A DNA stretch of 64,000 bases from Chryseobacterium sp. GVT01B (GCF_019970045.1 NZ_JAHXYI010000005.1:186001-250000); one strand, 5' to 3'. Shown: positions 8,487 to 18,616, numbered from the stretch's first letter. Made by a program: numbers and translations. The notes: generated from the letters alone by a model not told the origin.

Positions 8487-9452
8487 TTAATCCTTGCTTA
8501 ATTTTACTTTAAGATTCTTGATCATGTCCTTTGTCATTTCAGAAATTCCGAAATCATAAGTCAGACCCCAGTCTTTTTTAGCTACAGAATCATCAATAGA
8601 AGCCGGCCAAGAATCTGCAATTGCCTGTCTGAAATCCGGATTATAATCAATAGCAAAATCCGGAATTTCTTTCGTAATTTCTGCTGCCAGTTCTTTTGGA
8701 GTAAATGACATTCCCCCTAAATTATAAGAAGAACGAACTGATAAACTTTCTTTCGGAGCGTCCATTAATTTCAAGGTTGCATTGATGGCATCGTCCATAT
8801 ACAACATCGGCATTCCTGTATCTTCGGAAATGAAACTTGTATATTTTCCATCTTCAATTGCTTTATAGAAAATCTCAACCGCATAATCAGTAGTTCCACC
8901 TCCCGCCGGAGTTTTCCATGAGATCAATCCAGGATATCTGATACTTCTTACATCTACACCATATTTATCGAAATAGTATTCACACCACTTCTCCCCTGCC
9001 ATTTTGGAGATCCCATAAACGGTTGTCGGATTCAACACTACATCCTGTCCTACATCATGCTTTGGAATTCCTTTTCCAAATACAGCGATAGAACTAGGCC
9101 AGAAGATCTTTTTAAGAAGCCCCTCTTTCGCCATTTCACAAAAATGAAGCAGTGGCTCAAGATTCAGTTTCCAGGCAAAAATAGGTTGCTTTTCCGAAGT
9201 CCCGGATAAAAGCGACGCTAAGTGATACACTGTAGTAATCTCGTAATCATGAATCACCTGTCTTACCAATTGTGTATTGGTAACATCCATTCTTTCATAG
9301 TGTCCGGCAGAAGTAATTCCTTCCTGCCATCTGTCTAATCCTGAAGCAACAACATTCTCCGCTCCGTGGATTTCAACAAGTCTGTTCGTAAGTTCGGTAC
9401 CAATTTGTCCCAAGGCACCTGTAATCAGTATTCTTTCCGTATAGGATTCCAT
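8487..9452 (-). CDS. tdh: L-threonine 3-dehydrogenase, short-chain (SDR) type
   Basis: Extended SDR enzyme of 321 residues that oxidises L-threonine with NAD to 2-amino-3-ketobutyrate. Visible features are the Rossmann glycine motif ITGALGQIGTE (10-20), the active-site Ser-Ser of WPSSIAVFG (about 119-122), and Tyr146-x3-Lys150 in TVYGISKMAGEKW. The stretches RYPGLISWKTPAGGGTTDYAVEIFYKA and the end of the protein match the SDR-type threonine dehydrogenase known from flavobacteria (first described in Flavobacterium frigidimaris), which differs from the zinc-dependent Tdh of E. coli. It has a TACTTTTG promoter element and is divergent from ggt. Confidence 0.88.
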   Translation of the reverse strand: MESYTERILITGALGQIGTELTNRLVEIHGAENVVASGLDRWQEGITSAGHYERMDVTNTQLVRQVIHDYEITTVYHLASLLSGTSEKQPIFAWKLNLEPLLHFCEMAKEGLLKKIFWPSSIAVFGKGIPKHDVGQDVVLNPTTVYGISKMAGEKWCEYYFDKYGVDVRSIRYPGLISWKTPAGGGTTDYAVEIFYKAIEDGKYTSFISEDTGMPMLYMDDAINATLKLMDAPKESLSVRSSYNLGGMSFTPKELAAEITKEIPDFAIDYNPDFRQAIADSWPASIDDSVAKKDWGLTYDFGISEMTKDMIKNLKVKLSKD

Positions 9453-9476
9453 TTTTCAGATTTTTTTAGAATTGTA

Positions 9477-9484
9477 CAAAAGTA
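9477..9484 (-). promoter_or_regulatory. Promoter -7 element for threonine dehydrogenase
   Basis: TACTTTTG on the minus strand, 24 bases upstream of the ATG at 9452; matches TAnnTTTG. Confidence 0.55.
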
Positions 9485-9602
9485 AAAAAAACATGCCAAC
9501 CATAATAAAAAAGGTGTATTTAAAATAGTATCACAATAACGCTCTGTATTTTCAATTAGATAATTTCAATGAAAGAAAAAATCAAATGCAATGATCATCA
9601 GG

Positions 9603-9632
9603 TTGCTGTTCAGTGAAAATTCAATAATTTTG
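9603..9632 (+). promoter_or_regulatory. Promoter of ggt (TTG and TAATTTTG)
   Basis: TTG at 9603-9605 and TAATTTTG at 9625-9632 are 19 bases apart, the spacing expected for Bacteroidota -33/-7 elements, and end 20 bases before the ATG. Confidence 0.6.
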
Positions 9633-9652
9633 TTTCAAGAAAAAACAATCAT

Positions 9653-11341
9653 ATGAAGAAGATTTTAATTGCTTCGATGCTGTTAGCTGCTCAACTCAGC
9701 TGGGCTCAGTTCACAGATATCAATATTATCAAGGAAGTACAGGTAAAAAAGAAAGGCGTGGTAGTCTCTGCACATCCATTAGCCAGTGAAGCGGGTGCCA
9801 AAATCTTAAAGATGGGCGGAAATGCCTATGATGCTGTTACCGCAACGCAATATGCCCTTGCTGTTGTTTACCCACAAGCAGGAAATATCGGAGGTGGTGG
9901 ATTTCTGGTAGGCGTAAAAAACAATGGAGAAAAATTCACATTGGATTACAGGGAAACCGCTCCGAAAAAAGCTTCCCGCGATATGTACATTGATAAAAAA
10001 GGAAAAGCAGATACGGATCTTTCTCAAAATGGAAGACTGGCAGTGGGTATTCCCGGAAGTGTGGCCGGTTTTTTTGCTACCCTTAAATACTGCAAACTCC
10101 CTATGGAAAAGATTATTCAACCCGCCATTGATCTTGCAGAACAAGGATTTGCTATTACAGATAAGGAAGCAGAAATGCTGAATAACCAAAGGGAAAAATT
10201 TCAGAAACATAACAAATCTTCTATCATTTTTGTAAAGGACGCTCCATGGAAAGCCGGAGATTTATTAATTCAAAAAGACCTGGCTGAAACCTTGAAACTG
10301 ATCCAAAAATTAGGAGCAAAAGGTTTTTATGAGGGAAAAACAGCTGATCTTTTAGTTGCTGAAATGAAAAGAGGCAACGGAATTATCACGCTGGAAGATC
10401 TTAAAAATTATAAAGTTGCAGAGAGAAAAGCCCTGGAATTTGAATATAAAGGAAGCAATGTAGTAACGATGCCTTTACCTTCAAGCGGTGGAGTTCTTCT
10501 GGCTCAAATGCTGAGAATGGCAAGTTTTGAAAACCTCGAAAAGTATCAGCAGAACTCTACAAAAGCCGTTCAGATCATGGCTGAAGCAGAAAGAAGAGCC
10601 TTTGCAGACAGAGCAGAATATATGGGTGATCCGGATTTTATTCAGGATAAAACTTCTTACCTGATCTCTGACGACTATCTGAAAGGAAGATGGAAGAGTT
10701 TCAGTTTTGATAAAGCTACACCCAGTGCAGAAGTAGGTAAAATTATAGAACAGCCAAAAGAATCTATGCAGACTACCCATATTTCCGTTTTGGACAAGGA
10801 TGGGAATGCAGCTTCTGTAACCACAACTCTTAACGGTTATTACGGAAGTAAGGTATTGGTTTCAGGAGCCGGATTCTTCTTAAATAATGAAATGGACGAT
10901 TTCTCTATTAAACCAGGCGTACCCAACATGTTCGGTGCAGTGGGCGGAGAAGCCAATTCTATCCAGCCGAATAAGAGAATGCTGTCCTCCATGACCCCAA
11001 CTATTCTCCTTAAGAATGGAAAACCTTATATGGTAGTGGGAACTCCCGGAGGAACTACCATCCCTACTTCAGTATACCAGTCTATTGTAAATGTTGTTGA
11101 TTTTAAACTGAACGCCAATATGTCAGTGAACGCACCAAAATTCCATCACCAATGGCTTCCGGAAACGATTACGGTAGAAAATAACTTCCCTGAAAGCACA
11201 ATTTCGGATCTGAAAAGCAAAAACTATGTTATTGAAAAAACAAAATACATTGGAAAAACAGAAATGATTGTTCTTGATGAGAATGGAAGCATCCATGCAG
11301 TAGCAGACGGCCGTGGAGATGATTCTGTTGCAGTGGAATAA
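9653..11341 (+). CDS. ggt: Gamma-glutamyltransferase
   Basis: Periplasmic Ntn-hydrolase of 562 residues that cleaves glutathione and other gamma-glutamyl compounds. It has a signal peptide ending near LSWAQ (residue 18), the large-subunit start with the conserved PxASEAGAKIL region, and the autocleavage site ahead of Thr374 in MQTTHISVLDKDG, where Thr374 becomes the nucleophile of the small subunit. Further family blocks are NNEMDDFS, the substrate loop SSMTPTI and VGTPGGTTIPTSV. Length fits the family. A clear promoter lies upstream and a strong nested terminator follows, so it is monocistronic. Confidence 0.95.
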   Translation: MKKILIASMLLAAQLSWAQFTDINIIKEVQVKKKGVVVSAHPLASEAGAKILKMGGNAYDAVTATQYALAVVYPQAGNIGGGGFLVGVKNNGEKFTLDYRETAPKKASRDMYIDKKGKADTDLSQNGRLAVGIPGSVAGFFATLKYCKLPMEKIIQPAIDLAEQGFAITDKEAEMLNNQREKFQKHNKSSIIFVKDAPWKAGDLLIQKDLAETLKLIQKLGAKGFYEGKTADLLVAEMKRGNGIITLEDLKNYKVAERKALEFEYKGSNVVTMPLPSSGGVLLAQMLRMASFENLEKYQQNSTKAVQIMAEAERRAFADRAEYMGDPDFIQDKTSYLISDDYLKGRWKSFSFDKATPSAEVGKIIEQPKESMQTTHISVLDKDGNAASVTTTLNGYYGSKVLVSGAGFFLNNEMDDFSIKPGVPNMFGAVGGEANSIQPNKRMLSSMTPTILLKNGKPYMVVGTPGGTTIPTSVYQSIVNVVDFKLNANMSVNAPKFHHQWLPETITVENNFPESTISDLKSKNYVIEKTKYIGKTEMIVLDENGSIHAVADGRGDDSVAVE

Positions 11342-11368
11342 TCGTATTTTTCAAAAAATTAAATACAG

Positions 11369-11424
11369 CTCCGGCTTCATTCGTAAAAAGGCAAAAGCCT
11401 TTTAGAATGAAGCCGGAGTTTTTT
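11369..11424 (+). terminator. Terminator of ggt
   Basis: A perfect 13-bp GC-rich stem (11369-11381 with 11406-11418) enclosing a second small hairpin (aaaaggc/gcctttt) and followed by six T. Confidence 0.9.
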
Positions 11425-11523
11425 ATTGATCAGTCCTCAGTACAGATCTTTTCAATGACTTTTGTCATGTTTTCAGATAAATTTTCTTAATTTTCGCCCT
11501 TAAAAAAACAAAACGACTGTTCT

Positions 11524-12804
11524 TTGAAAGCAAAAAAAATATACAATCAGCTTTATTTCCAGGTGATTATTGCCATCGTTGCCGGTATTCTTCTTGGAAA
11601 ATTTTATCCTGAACTGGGAGAAAAAATGAAACCTCTGGGAGATGGATTTATCAAATTAGTAAAAATGATCATCGCCCCGGTCATCTTCATTACCCTTACG
11701 CTGGGAATTGCCCACATGACCGATTTGAAAAAAGTAGGCCGGATTGCCATAAAAGCAATGATCTATTTTTTCACATTTTCAACGCTTGCACTTATCATCG
11801 GATTAATAGTAGGAAATATCTTACAGCCGGGTCATGGTTTAAATATTGATCCTGCTACTCTTTCAGGTGATGTCTCACAATACCAGGCAAAAGCTCATGA
11901 ATCAACGCTTACGGGGTTCATTATGAATATTATTCCGGAGACTTTATTCAGTCCTTTGGTGGGTGATAATATTCTTCAGGTTCTTTTGGTGGCTATTTTA
12001 ATGGGAGTTGCTTTGGTTTTAACAAAAGAAAAAAGCCAGAAAGTAACTGATTTCTTACAGGATCTGTCAACTCCGGTATTTAAAATCGTTCATATGCTTA
12101 TGAAACTGGCGCCTATAGGAGCTTTTGGAGCAATGGCATTTACTATCGGAAAATACGGGCTTCATTCTGTACTGAACCTTATATTTCTGGTAGGTACCTT
12201 CTATATTACATCTATACTATTTGTAGTTTTGGTATTAGGAGCCGTGGCATGGTATAACGGATTTAACATTTTTAAGCTTCTTTTTTACCTTAAAGAAGAA
12301 CTTCTTCTTGTTTTGGGAACCAGCTCTTCAGAATCTGCCCTTCCAGGAATCATGGAAAAACTTGAAAAAGCTGGTTGCTCCAGGGCTATTGTAGGTCTTG
12401 TAGTGCCTACAGGATATTCCTTCAATCTTGACGGAACCAATATTTACATGACACTGGCCTCTCTGTTTATTGCACAGGCATTAAACATCCATCTTCCTAT
12501 TGAAAAACAGCTAATGCTTCTGCTGGTAGCCATGTTAAGTTCAAAAGGAGCAGCTGGAGTTACCGGCGCCGGATTTGTAACACTCGCAGCAACCCTGGCA
12601 GTAGTTCCTGAAATTCCAATTGCCGGAATGACATTAATCCTTGGGATAGATAAATTTATGAGTGAATGCAGAGCATTGACGAATGTAATCGGGAATTCTG
12701 TAGCTACAGTAGTGGTTGCCAACTGGGAAAAACAGCTTGATAAAAAACAACTTCAATACTGCCTGGATCATCCGGCCGAAGTTGAGAAAAAGCTGGAAGT
12801 GTAA
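11524..12804 (+). CDS. Dicarboxylate/amino acid:cation symporter
   Basis: Inner-membrane carrier of the DAACS family (DctA/GltP fold), 426 residues with eight hydrophobic helices and two re-entrant loops. Diagnostic stretches are the serine-rich hairpin [21 protein letters not shown] (about 262-282), the NLDGTNIYM block (about 304-312) and the second hairpin [13 protein letters not shown] (about 340-352). It takes up C4-dicarboxylates, glutamate or aspartate with Na+ or H+. The start is the TTG at 11524 because no ATG lies before the first helix and this start matches the usual N-terminal length. Confidence 0.92.
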   Translation: MKAKKIYNQLYFQVIIAIVAGILLGKFYPELGEKMKPLGDGFIKLVKMIIAPVIFITLTLGIAHMTDLKKVGRIAIKAMIYFFTFSTLALIIGLIVGNILQPGHGLNIDPATLSGDVSQYQAKAHESTLTGFIMNIIPETLFSPLVGDNILQVLLVAILMGVALVLTKEKSQKVTDFLQDLSTPVFKIVHMLMKLAPIGAFGAMAFTIGKYGLHSVLNLIFLVGTFYITSILFVVLVLGAVAWYNGFNIFKLLFYLKEELLLVLGTSSSESALPGIMEKLEKAGCSRAIVGLVVPTGYSFNLDGTNIYMTLASLFIAQALNIHLPIEKQLMLLLVAMLSSKGAAGVTGAGFVTLAATLAVVPEIPIAGMTLILGIDKFMSECRALTNVIGNSVATVVVANWEKQLDKKQLQYCLDHPAEVEKKLEV

Positions 12805-12964
12805 ACAGGTGGCAAATCGTAGGTTGCAGGGATTAGGGGGAATTCAAGGTTCAAAGTTCAAAGTTTAATGTTGTGTGTAACACGGAACTCGCAACCCGAA
12901 CCCTCAAAACAAAATTAACTCGTAACCAAACAACCAGCAACTCGTAAACTCGAAACCCGTACCC
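12805..12964. repeat. Non-coding dispersed repeat (right arm of an inverted pair)
   Basis: About 160 bp without a gene. Read in reverse complement it follows the sequence of 7466-7649 block by block, for example the shared accctcaaaacaaaa and ccaaacaaccagcaact segments at 12898-12935. The two copies enclose the block of four genes from 7650 to 12804. Confidence 0.75.
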
Positions 12965-13816
12965 TTAAACCAAAATACTCAAACTCGCTGGCTGTACTTT
13001 AACATGAATCGGCGATTTGATTTTATTGAATTCACCGTCCAGATGCCAGTTTTTGGTATTGACTTTAAATGATATTTCAGAGACTGGAAGATAGGTGACA
13101 TAGTCATCGTCTTTCAGTCTTTTTGTAAACATTCTGAAAGCAAACAATGCAGAATAGGTTAAAGGAAACTTTTTCACCAAAACCATATCTACCAGGCCAT
13201 CACTTTTGCTGGCTTTCGGAGCAATATAAGCGTTGTTGCCAAACTGGCGGGTATTGGCAATATTCATCATCAGATACCTTCCATTGTACTGCTGATACTC
13301 TTCTTCCAAAAACTTCACCTTAATAGGTTTATAGTTGAAGAAAGTTTTTAAGGAAACTTTGATATAGTTTTTGAATCCACGGCTTGTTTTTTCAAATTCC
13401 TTGACAACTTTCCCGTCAAATCCTGTTCCTGAAACATTGATAGAAAGCCTGTCGTTTACCGTAAAAGTATCAATCTTTCTGGAGTTTTTGACTTTTATTT
13501 TTTCTAGAAGTTCATCCAGATTTTTACTGAACTGAGTTTCATTGGAAAATCCGTTTCCTGAACCTGCCGGGAAAATAGCCAGAATTTTTTCTGTATTAAT
13601 CAGATTTTTGGCTACGGTAGAAATGGTACCATCCCCTCCTATGGCCACAAAAACATCCACTTCTTCAAAATGAGACTGGATAAACTCATCGGTTCCGGGA
13701 ATAGATTCTGATACATAATACAACGGGTTGTTAACCTTTGTTTTAAGTTCGTTCAAAAACGGCTGATAGTTTTTTTTGGCCGAAAAAGGGTTGATAATAA
13801 AAGCTACTTTTTCCAT
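12965..13816 (-). CDS. Diacylglycerol kinase-family lipid kinase
   Basis: A DAGK catalytic-domain protein (about 283 residues). It has the nucleotide-binding blocks IGGDGTISTVAKNL and FPAGSGNGFSNE (about 55-95) and a C-terminal beta-sandwich ending in the DGLVDMVLVKK and WHLDGEF motifs (about 205 and 260). The family phosphorylates diacylglycerol, sphingoid bases or related lipids at the membrane; which one is not clear. I chose the ATG at 13814-13816 (MEKVAFIINPF) over the 13-residue longer frame, because the extension runs through the terminator of the upstream gene. Confidence 0.88.
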   Translation of the reverse strand: MEKVAFIINPFSAKKNYQPFLNELKTKVNNPLYYVSESIPGTDEFIQSHFEEVDVFVAIGGDGTISTVAKNLINTEKILAIFPAGSGNGFSNETQFSKNLDELLEKIKVKNSRKIDTFTVNDRLSINVSGTGFDGKVVKEFEKTSRGFKNYIKVSLKTFFNYKPIKVKFLEEEYQQYNGRYLMMNIANTRQFGNNAYIAPKASKSDGLVDMVLVKKFPLTYSALFAFRMFTKRLKDDDYVTYLPVSEISFKVNTKNWHLDGEFNKIKSPIHVKVQPASLSILV

Positions 13817-13832
13817 TGACGCAAAATTAAAA

Positions 13833-13856
13833 AATGCTTCCTGATCTGGAAGCATT
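13833..13856 (-). terminator. Terminator of the DUF3298 lipoprotein gene
   Basis: Perfect 9-bp stem aatgcttcc/ggaagcatt followed on the minus strand by TTTT, directly after the stop at 13860. Confidence 0.85.
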
Positions 13857-13859
13857 AAT

Positions 13860-14684
13860 TTACTTAATTTTCATTCTTTCTTTAAATTCTGCATTTAGTG
13901 TGCCTTTCAGGTCTTCCCAGGAAACAGGAATTGTGATATCTCCTGCTGCAAAAGCGGCAATTTCGTAAGGACTGTAATGGAAATACAGGTTTTTATCATC
14001 AAAATAAAAGTTATCGGATGCAGGAATTTTCTCAACTAACAGCATTTCTGAGTTTTTTACTTCTCCGTCACTATCCATCGTTCCACTGTTGATTTTATCG
14101 ATATTTTTCATCAGAATTGCTTCAATTTTATTTTTAGGCATTGAAGTAATATCTTTCAATTCTAATTTTTTACTGTTTTTAAGATCAAAAACTCTTTCTG
14201 AAAAGCCATAATTATCATGAGCTCCCCCTTCATACCCGCTTCCTACATACTGGATATGCATATAATCATTTGTATTGGACATCAAATTCATATGTGAACT
14301 CGAATACCAATTCTGAGCATAGGTAACATCTGAAACCCAATCTTTATTATCATTTTTTATAGAACTGAAATAATCATTCTTTTCTCTATCAAGGTAAGCC
14401 TGAAGACCTGCTTTGGAAAAGTCTTTGATTTTTTCATTCTGGAAATAGATGCTGTCTAATAACTTTTTATCTTTTAATGAAGGAAAAACCAGCAGTTTTG
14501 AAGTGTAGCTCACTTTTAAAGAATCTGTGATCTTTGTAGAATCATTCACTTTCACAGAGTCTACGACAAATCCTTCAGTGGTTTTATTTTCGATTTTTTC
14601 TACTGGCTCTGCCTTTTCATTTTTTTTACAGGCAGTCACTGCTAAGAAAGAAGATAATGCTACAACAGCAATCGTATTTTTCAT
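13860..14684 (-). CDS. DUF3298/DUF4163-type lipoprotein
   Basis: A lipoprotein of about 274 residues. The start at 14684 gives MKNTIAVVALSSFLAVTAC with a lipobox ending at Cys19 (VTAC); the longer frame from 14711 runs into the next gene's terminator and is rejected. After a Lys/Glu/Thr linker, the middle part (about 65-150) has the DUF4163 look and the C-terminal part has GYEGGAHDNYG and the ITIPVSWEDLK end of DUF3298, the pair found in the extracellular part of RsiV-like proteins. These bind peptidoglycan-active proteins in some bacteria; here the role is unknown. Confidence 0.78.
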   Translation of the reverse strand: MKNTIAVVALSSFLAVTACKKNEKAEPVEKIENKTTEGFVVDSVKVNDSTKITDSLKVSYTSKLLVFPSLKDKKLLDSIYFQNEKIKDFSKAGLQAYLDREKNDYFSSIKNDNKDWVSDVTYAQNWYSSSHMNLMSNTNDYMHIQYVGSGYEGGAHDNYGFSERVFDLKNSKKLELKDITSMPKNKIEAILMKNIDKINSGTMDSDGEVKNSEMLLVEKIPASDNFYFDDKNLYFHYSPYEIAAFAAGDITIPVSWEDLKGTLNAEFKERMKIK

Positions 14685-14709
14685 AATTCTGATTTTTGGT
14701 ATCAAATAC

Positions 14710-14738
14710 AAAAACCATTCAAAAGATGAATGGTTTTT
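14710..14738 (-). terminator. Terminator of the DUF3857 cluster
   Basis: Perfect 12-bp stem (aaaaaccattca/tgaatggttttt) with a 5-base loop; T-rich after it on the minus strand. It lies downstream of the stop at 14787 and overlaps the rejected upstream extension of the DUF3298 gene. Confidence 0.88.
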
Positions 14739-14786
14739 GAAAAAACTTTATTTTTTTTATAAATCTTGCTTAATTTCTCTTAAATA

Positions 14787-16721
14787 TTACTTTTTAACAA
14801 GGCTTATAACCTGATTTTCAAACTTAGATGCTACTCCCCAGATTTGTTTAAAAGCAGGATAATATTCTTTTGGATAATCTGAACTGCTCACTTTTGTGGT
14901 GGTAGTCACTTCCAGTTTATTTCCTTTTTGTTCTACAGAATAGGTATATGCTATTTCTTTATCTTCAGTAACGATTCTTTTTTCTTTAGGCATTTCTTCA
15001 ATGACATATCCTTCAGGGATTTCAAGAACGATTTTTTTCACTTTGGTGATCGGTGATCCAAAATCGATAGGATACTGTCTTACTTCCGTCTGATCAAATT
15101 CGTTTGAGCTTTTATTTAAAAATAACATTGGATTGATGATCATTTTCTTTCCTACTCTATCAATAAGGTTCATTGAGGAGAATTTCATGCTGCTTTCAAA
15201 ATCACCGTTTTCTAAAACTTTTGAATTGATATCTGTAAAGTCCATAGAAAAGTTTTCCTTATACTGCTTTTTATATTTTTCAGCATTGTCATCATAGCTG
15301 TCTTTCACATACATTGCATAAGCACCTGTATCTCTGTCAGAATAGGTTCCGGAAATACTTCCGTCATCATTGATCTTGCCATTGACTGTAAGGAAAGTGT
15401 TGCTTGATTTTATATTGGTCATTTGAATCTGCAGAGTCTTTCCCTTAGTGACCAAAATCCCATATTGATTCCAGCTTTTAAGAGGTATTTCATCCAGAGA
15501 AGATTGTTTTGATGTGGCGTCATAGATATGCAATTGATTATCAATATTGATAGAAGCCAATACAAAATTCATGTTGGAAATATTGGGAGATACCAGATTA
15601 ATCAATCCGTTTTCCACGGTAGAAATTACCAACGGATCAGCCTTAAGCCCGGCTTCACGAAGCATCATTACTAGGAAAAGATTGATTTCCGCTGCATTCC
15701 CTACTTTGGTTTCCAGTAGCTTTTTGATACCATCCTCAGTATAAATCCCTTTGTCTTTGTTCCATGTAAATGTTTTCTGAACGTATGAGAAAATAGCATT
15801 CGCTTTTTCAAGATCGGTTTTCATTTCTGAAACTCCTGCCGGCATGTTTTCTTTTGCCAGTTTTGTTCTTTTCAGTTCGCCTCCAAAGTCTTCGCTTTCG
15901 TAAAGTCTTTTCCCAATCTGATCCCAAGATGATGAATACAGTTTAAGCTCACCGAAGTTAGTGGAGTTCAACTCTGCACTGATTTTCGTTCTGAAATTCC
16001 TGTCATTTCTTACAAATTTTTCAGTTTTAAAGCCTTTCAAGTTCTCAAAAGCAAATCTGAAGGTTTTATATTGTGTACCATACAGATTTCTTTCCTCCAT
16101 TTCCCTGTGTTTAGGTGAAAGTCCTCCAGTATAGTTTACATTATAAGACATATTGATAGGAGTATCAAGAACATATTCTGTGTTCAGGGAAGGGGTATCA
16201 GATTCTATCAATACCTCTGGAATCATAAAACGGAACGGAGATATAATTTCATACTGATATTCTAAGATAGACCCATTTTTCACACTCGGAAAAGCAAATT
16301 TTGTCAGAGTAACATATTTATTCTCCTTACTTTTATATTGTGAACTTTTTTCTACTTTCACGGGAACCGTTATTCCGTTTTCAAGATTGTAGGTAAAAGC
16401 CTTGAATTTACCCAGTGATTCTCTGTTGGTCCCAACATTATAAATAGGAATTTCAAGATTCAACCAGTCTTCAGCTTTGTCTTTATCATAAATCTTAACC
16501 CTGAAATAATATTTTTTGTGCAGATTCCCTGTGTTCGCATCTATCATAAAGTAAGCAGATTTATACAAAATTTCAGCAGGAGCATTTTCATCCAATAAAG
16601 ATTTAGTTTTGGATAAATCTGCATCGTTGAATTTCGGAGGGTTCAGAAATTCGTATTTCTTCTGAGCATTCATCATTATTGCATTGGCAGAGCAAAGGAC
16701 CAATACTATTAGTTTTTTCAT
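14787..16721 (-). CDS. DUF3857/transglutaminase-like protein, paralog A1, catalytic Cys lost
   Basis: An exported 644-residue protein (signal peptide to about NAQ, residue 19) with an N-terminal DUF3857 beta domain and a transglutaminase-like core (about 305-420). In the core the position of the catalytic Cys reads KVGNAAEINLFLVMML instead of the usual GDCKDL form, and the His block reads NMNFVLASINI, so the protease-like triad is gone. It is probably a structural or binding protein at the cell surface or periplasm. It closes the tandem set with a 2-base gap to paralog B and pairs in sequence with A2 (18648-20570). Confidence 0.85.
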   Translation of the reverse strand: MKKLIVLVLCSANAIMMNAQKKYEFLNPPKFNDADLSKTKSLLDENAPAEILYKSAYFMIDANTGNLHKKYYFRVKIYDKDKAEDWLNLEIPIYNVGTNRESLGKFKAFTYNLENGITVPVKVEKSSQYKSKENKYVTLTKFAFPSVKNGSILEYQYEIISPFRFMIPEVLIESDTPSLNTEYVLDTPINMSYNVNYTGGLSPKHREMEERNLYGTQYKTFRFAFENLKGFKTEKFVRNDRNFRTKISAELNSTNFGELKLYSSSWDQIGKRLYESEDFGGELKRTKLAKENMPAGVSEMKTDLEKANAIFSYVQKTFTWNKDKGIYTEDGIKKLLETKVGNAAEINLFLVMMLREAGLKADPLVISTVENGLINLVSPNISNMNFVLASINIDNQLHIYDATSKQSSLDEIPLKSWNQYGILVTKGKTLQIQMTNIKSSNTFLTVNGKINDDGSISGTYSDRDTGAYAMYVKDSYDDNAEKYKKQYKENFSMDFTDINSKVLENGDFESSMKFSSMNLIDRVGKKMIINPMLFLNKSSNEFDQTEVRQYPIDFGSPITKVKKIVLEIPEGYVIEEMPKEKRIVTEDKEIAYTYSVEQKGNKLEVTTTTKVSSSDYPKEYYPAFKQIWGVASKFENQVISLVKK

Positions 16722-16723
16722 GG

Positions 16724-18616
16724 TTATATTTTTGTTATTAAAATTTTTGAATTATCCATATTCAGAATTTTCTTTCTGAAACTGATGTAATCATTATATT
16801 TTTCTTTTGGGTACAGACCTTTATTAATCTGCATTTTTCTTGTCACTTTTATCTGATTATCATTTTTAACAAAGCTTAGCTTATATGATCCAAATTCAGA
16901 AGTGATGTTTGAGTTATCCGGAGTTTCATCAATTTTATAGCCCAAAGGAAGCACAAAGGCAATTTCATATTCATCTTCAAAGGACATATTGACTTCAAAA
17001 GGAAGTTCACGGTTCTCATCCGTCTTATAAACAACATCAGAAAAAATGGGTACAGATCTGAATAAAAGGCTGTTTCCTGCTTTTTTAGAGAAATTATTGG
17101 TTTTAAAATCAAGGTCATACGTAATAACAGCATTATCTCTGTCATTAGTAAAGTTTTTCATTTCCACTTTTTCAAAGTTTAAAATGTCAAAATTTGCTTT
17201 TACCGCGTCATTTTTCTCTTTTGGATTTAGATTTACGAACCTTAAGTTATAATCATATTGATTCCCTGTGTAGTAAAAGTTTCCTGTTCCGGCAATACTG
17301 TTATCCTCGTTAAGGTTAATTTTCAACACCTGTTTTTCCTTATTTTGTTCTGCTTTATATACAGGTGTATTGATAAGTTCAATTCCTTTTGGGGTCACCG
17401 CCAGTACATTTCTATCAGTTGTACTGTAACTTAAATGGTTAAAAGCCATTTGCTGAGAAGTATTTTCAAGCCAGATATTTCCTTTTTCAGTCGGTACCAT
17501 CAGGATAACGTGGTTTCCACCCATAGAAGGGAATTCAGGATCAAAAGAAACCTGTGAACGGCCAGAAGTAATAATACAATAATTGGAAGGAATTCCTGCT
17601 TCATTCAGAAGAACTTTCATATAATTGGTAAGTCCCTTGCAGTCTCCGTATCCTTTTTTCTGAACCTCATCCGGCATCATAGGCTGCCAGCCGCCTATTC
17701 CTAAAGCAACAGCAATATAACGGCTTTTGTTCTGCATGTACTGATAAATTTTCTTCACCTTATCTTCCACAGATCCCTGCAGTTGCAAAGATGCCACTTC
17801 TGCCTTGATAGCTGGAGTAGACGCTGAAACAGGTATCAGAAGATCATTATAAATCCAGGTTCCGAAATCTGTCCAGTTATTCAAAGTTCCCTGCTTTCCT
17901 GCCAGACTGAATTTTGCCAGAGCAAAGTTTACTGCAGGTAGTATTTTAACGGGTTGTGGAATCATAAAAGCATCATCTATAGCAGGTACGTTTTTGTATG
18001 AATACGTTTTATCATTTGCACTGCCACTTTCTACAACAGAAGCATAGTTGTATTTTGACGGATAGATTTTGGTACGCAGTTCAATTCCTGAAGTATTGAT
18101 GATTTTAAACTGCGCTTCTTCCAGGGATGTTTTGATAGAAGTAAAGGGTACAAAATCAGGAATGAAAACGGTATTTTCATCGTCCGTTTCATAAGAGAAG
18201 TCAACGGTATAAGGATACTGAGCCGGTGTATAAGAATACACCAGGACTCTGTTATCAGAATAAAAAATCCCTTGAGGGTTGTTTGCTATATCCTGAAAAT
18301 CAGATTTTGAAACACTTTTAATCTTTTTTCCGACTTCATCGTAAATGGTAACTTTTACACTTGAAATACGTCTCTGCTTATCATAAGGAATATAGGCTGT
18401 GGCCTGATCATTACCATCTTTGTTTAAAACTGTGGTAACCTTATTATACTGATATTTTATTTGATCAATTTTATTGATCTGAGCTGTTGTAAAATCTTTT
18501 CGTATAACAACATTCGCATTTTTCTTTAAATTTTCAGGAATTACAGAAGCAGGATAGCTTTGTGCAAAATATAATGAGGCGGTGGACAAAGCCCCTAAAA
18601 TTAAAAATTTCATCAT
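16724..18616 (-). CDS. DUF3857/transglutaminase-like protein, paralog B, active-site Cys present
   Basis: An exported protein of 630 residues with a signal peptide to about FAQ (18). It keeps the transglutaminase-like active site: Cys326 in GYGDCKGLTNYMKVLL and His369 in GGNHVILMVP; the third position, usually Asp in a WLDPT-like block, is Glu384 in IWLENTS. The GIGGWQPMMPDEVQKKGYGDC stretch before the Cys is typical of DUF3857-transglutaminase fusions of Bacteroidota. It may cross-link or cleave amide bonds in the periplasm; the substrate is unknown. It lies between A1 and A2 in what looks like one operon. Confidence 0.88.
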   Translation of the reverse strand: MMKFLILGALSTASLYFAQSYPASVIPENLKKNANVVIRKDFTTAQINKIDQIKYQYNKVTTVLNKDGNDQATAYIPYDKQRRISSVKVTIYDEVGKKIKSVSKSDFQDIANNPQGIFYSDNRVLVYSYTPAQYPYTVDFSYETDDENTVFIPDFVPFTSIKTSLEEAQFKIINTSGIELRTKIYPSKYNYASVVESGSANDKTYSYKNVPAIDDAFMIPQPVKILPAVNFALAKFSLAGKQGTLNNWTDFGTWIYNDLLIPVSASTPAIKAEVASLQLQGSVEDKVKKIYQYMQNKSRYIAVALGIGGWQPMMPDEVQKKGYGDCKGLTNYMKVLLNEAGIPSNYCIITSGRSQVSFDPEFPSMGGNHVILMVPTEKGNIWLENTSQQMAFNHLSYSTTDRNVLAVTPKGIELINTPVYKAEQNKEKQVLKINLNEDNSIAGTGNFYYTGNQYDYNLRFVNLNPKEKNDAVKANFDILNFEKVEMKNFTNDRDNAVITYDLDFKTNNFSKKAGNSLLFRSVPIFSDVVYKTDENRELPFEVNMSFEDEYEIAFVLPLGYKIDETPDNSNITSEFGSYKLSFVKNDNQIKVTRKMQINKGLYPKEKYNDYISFRKKILNMDNSKILITKI

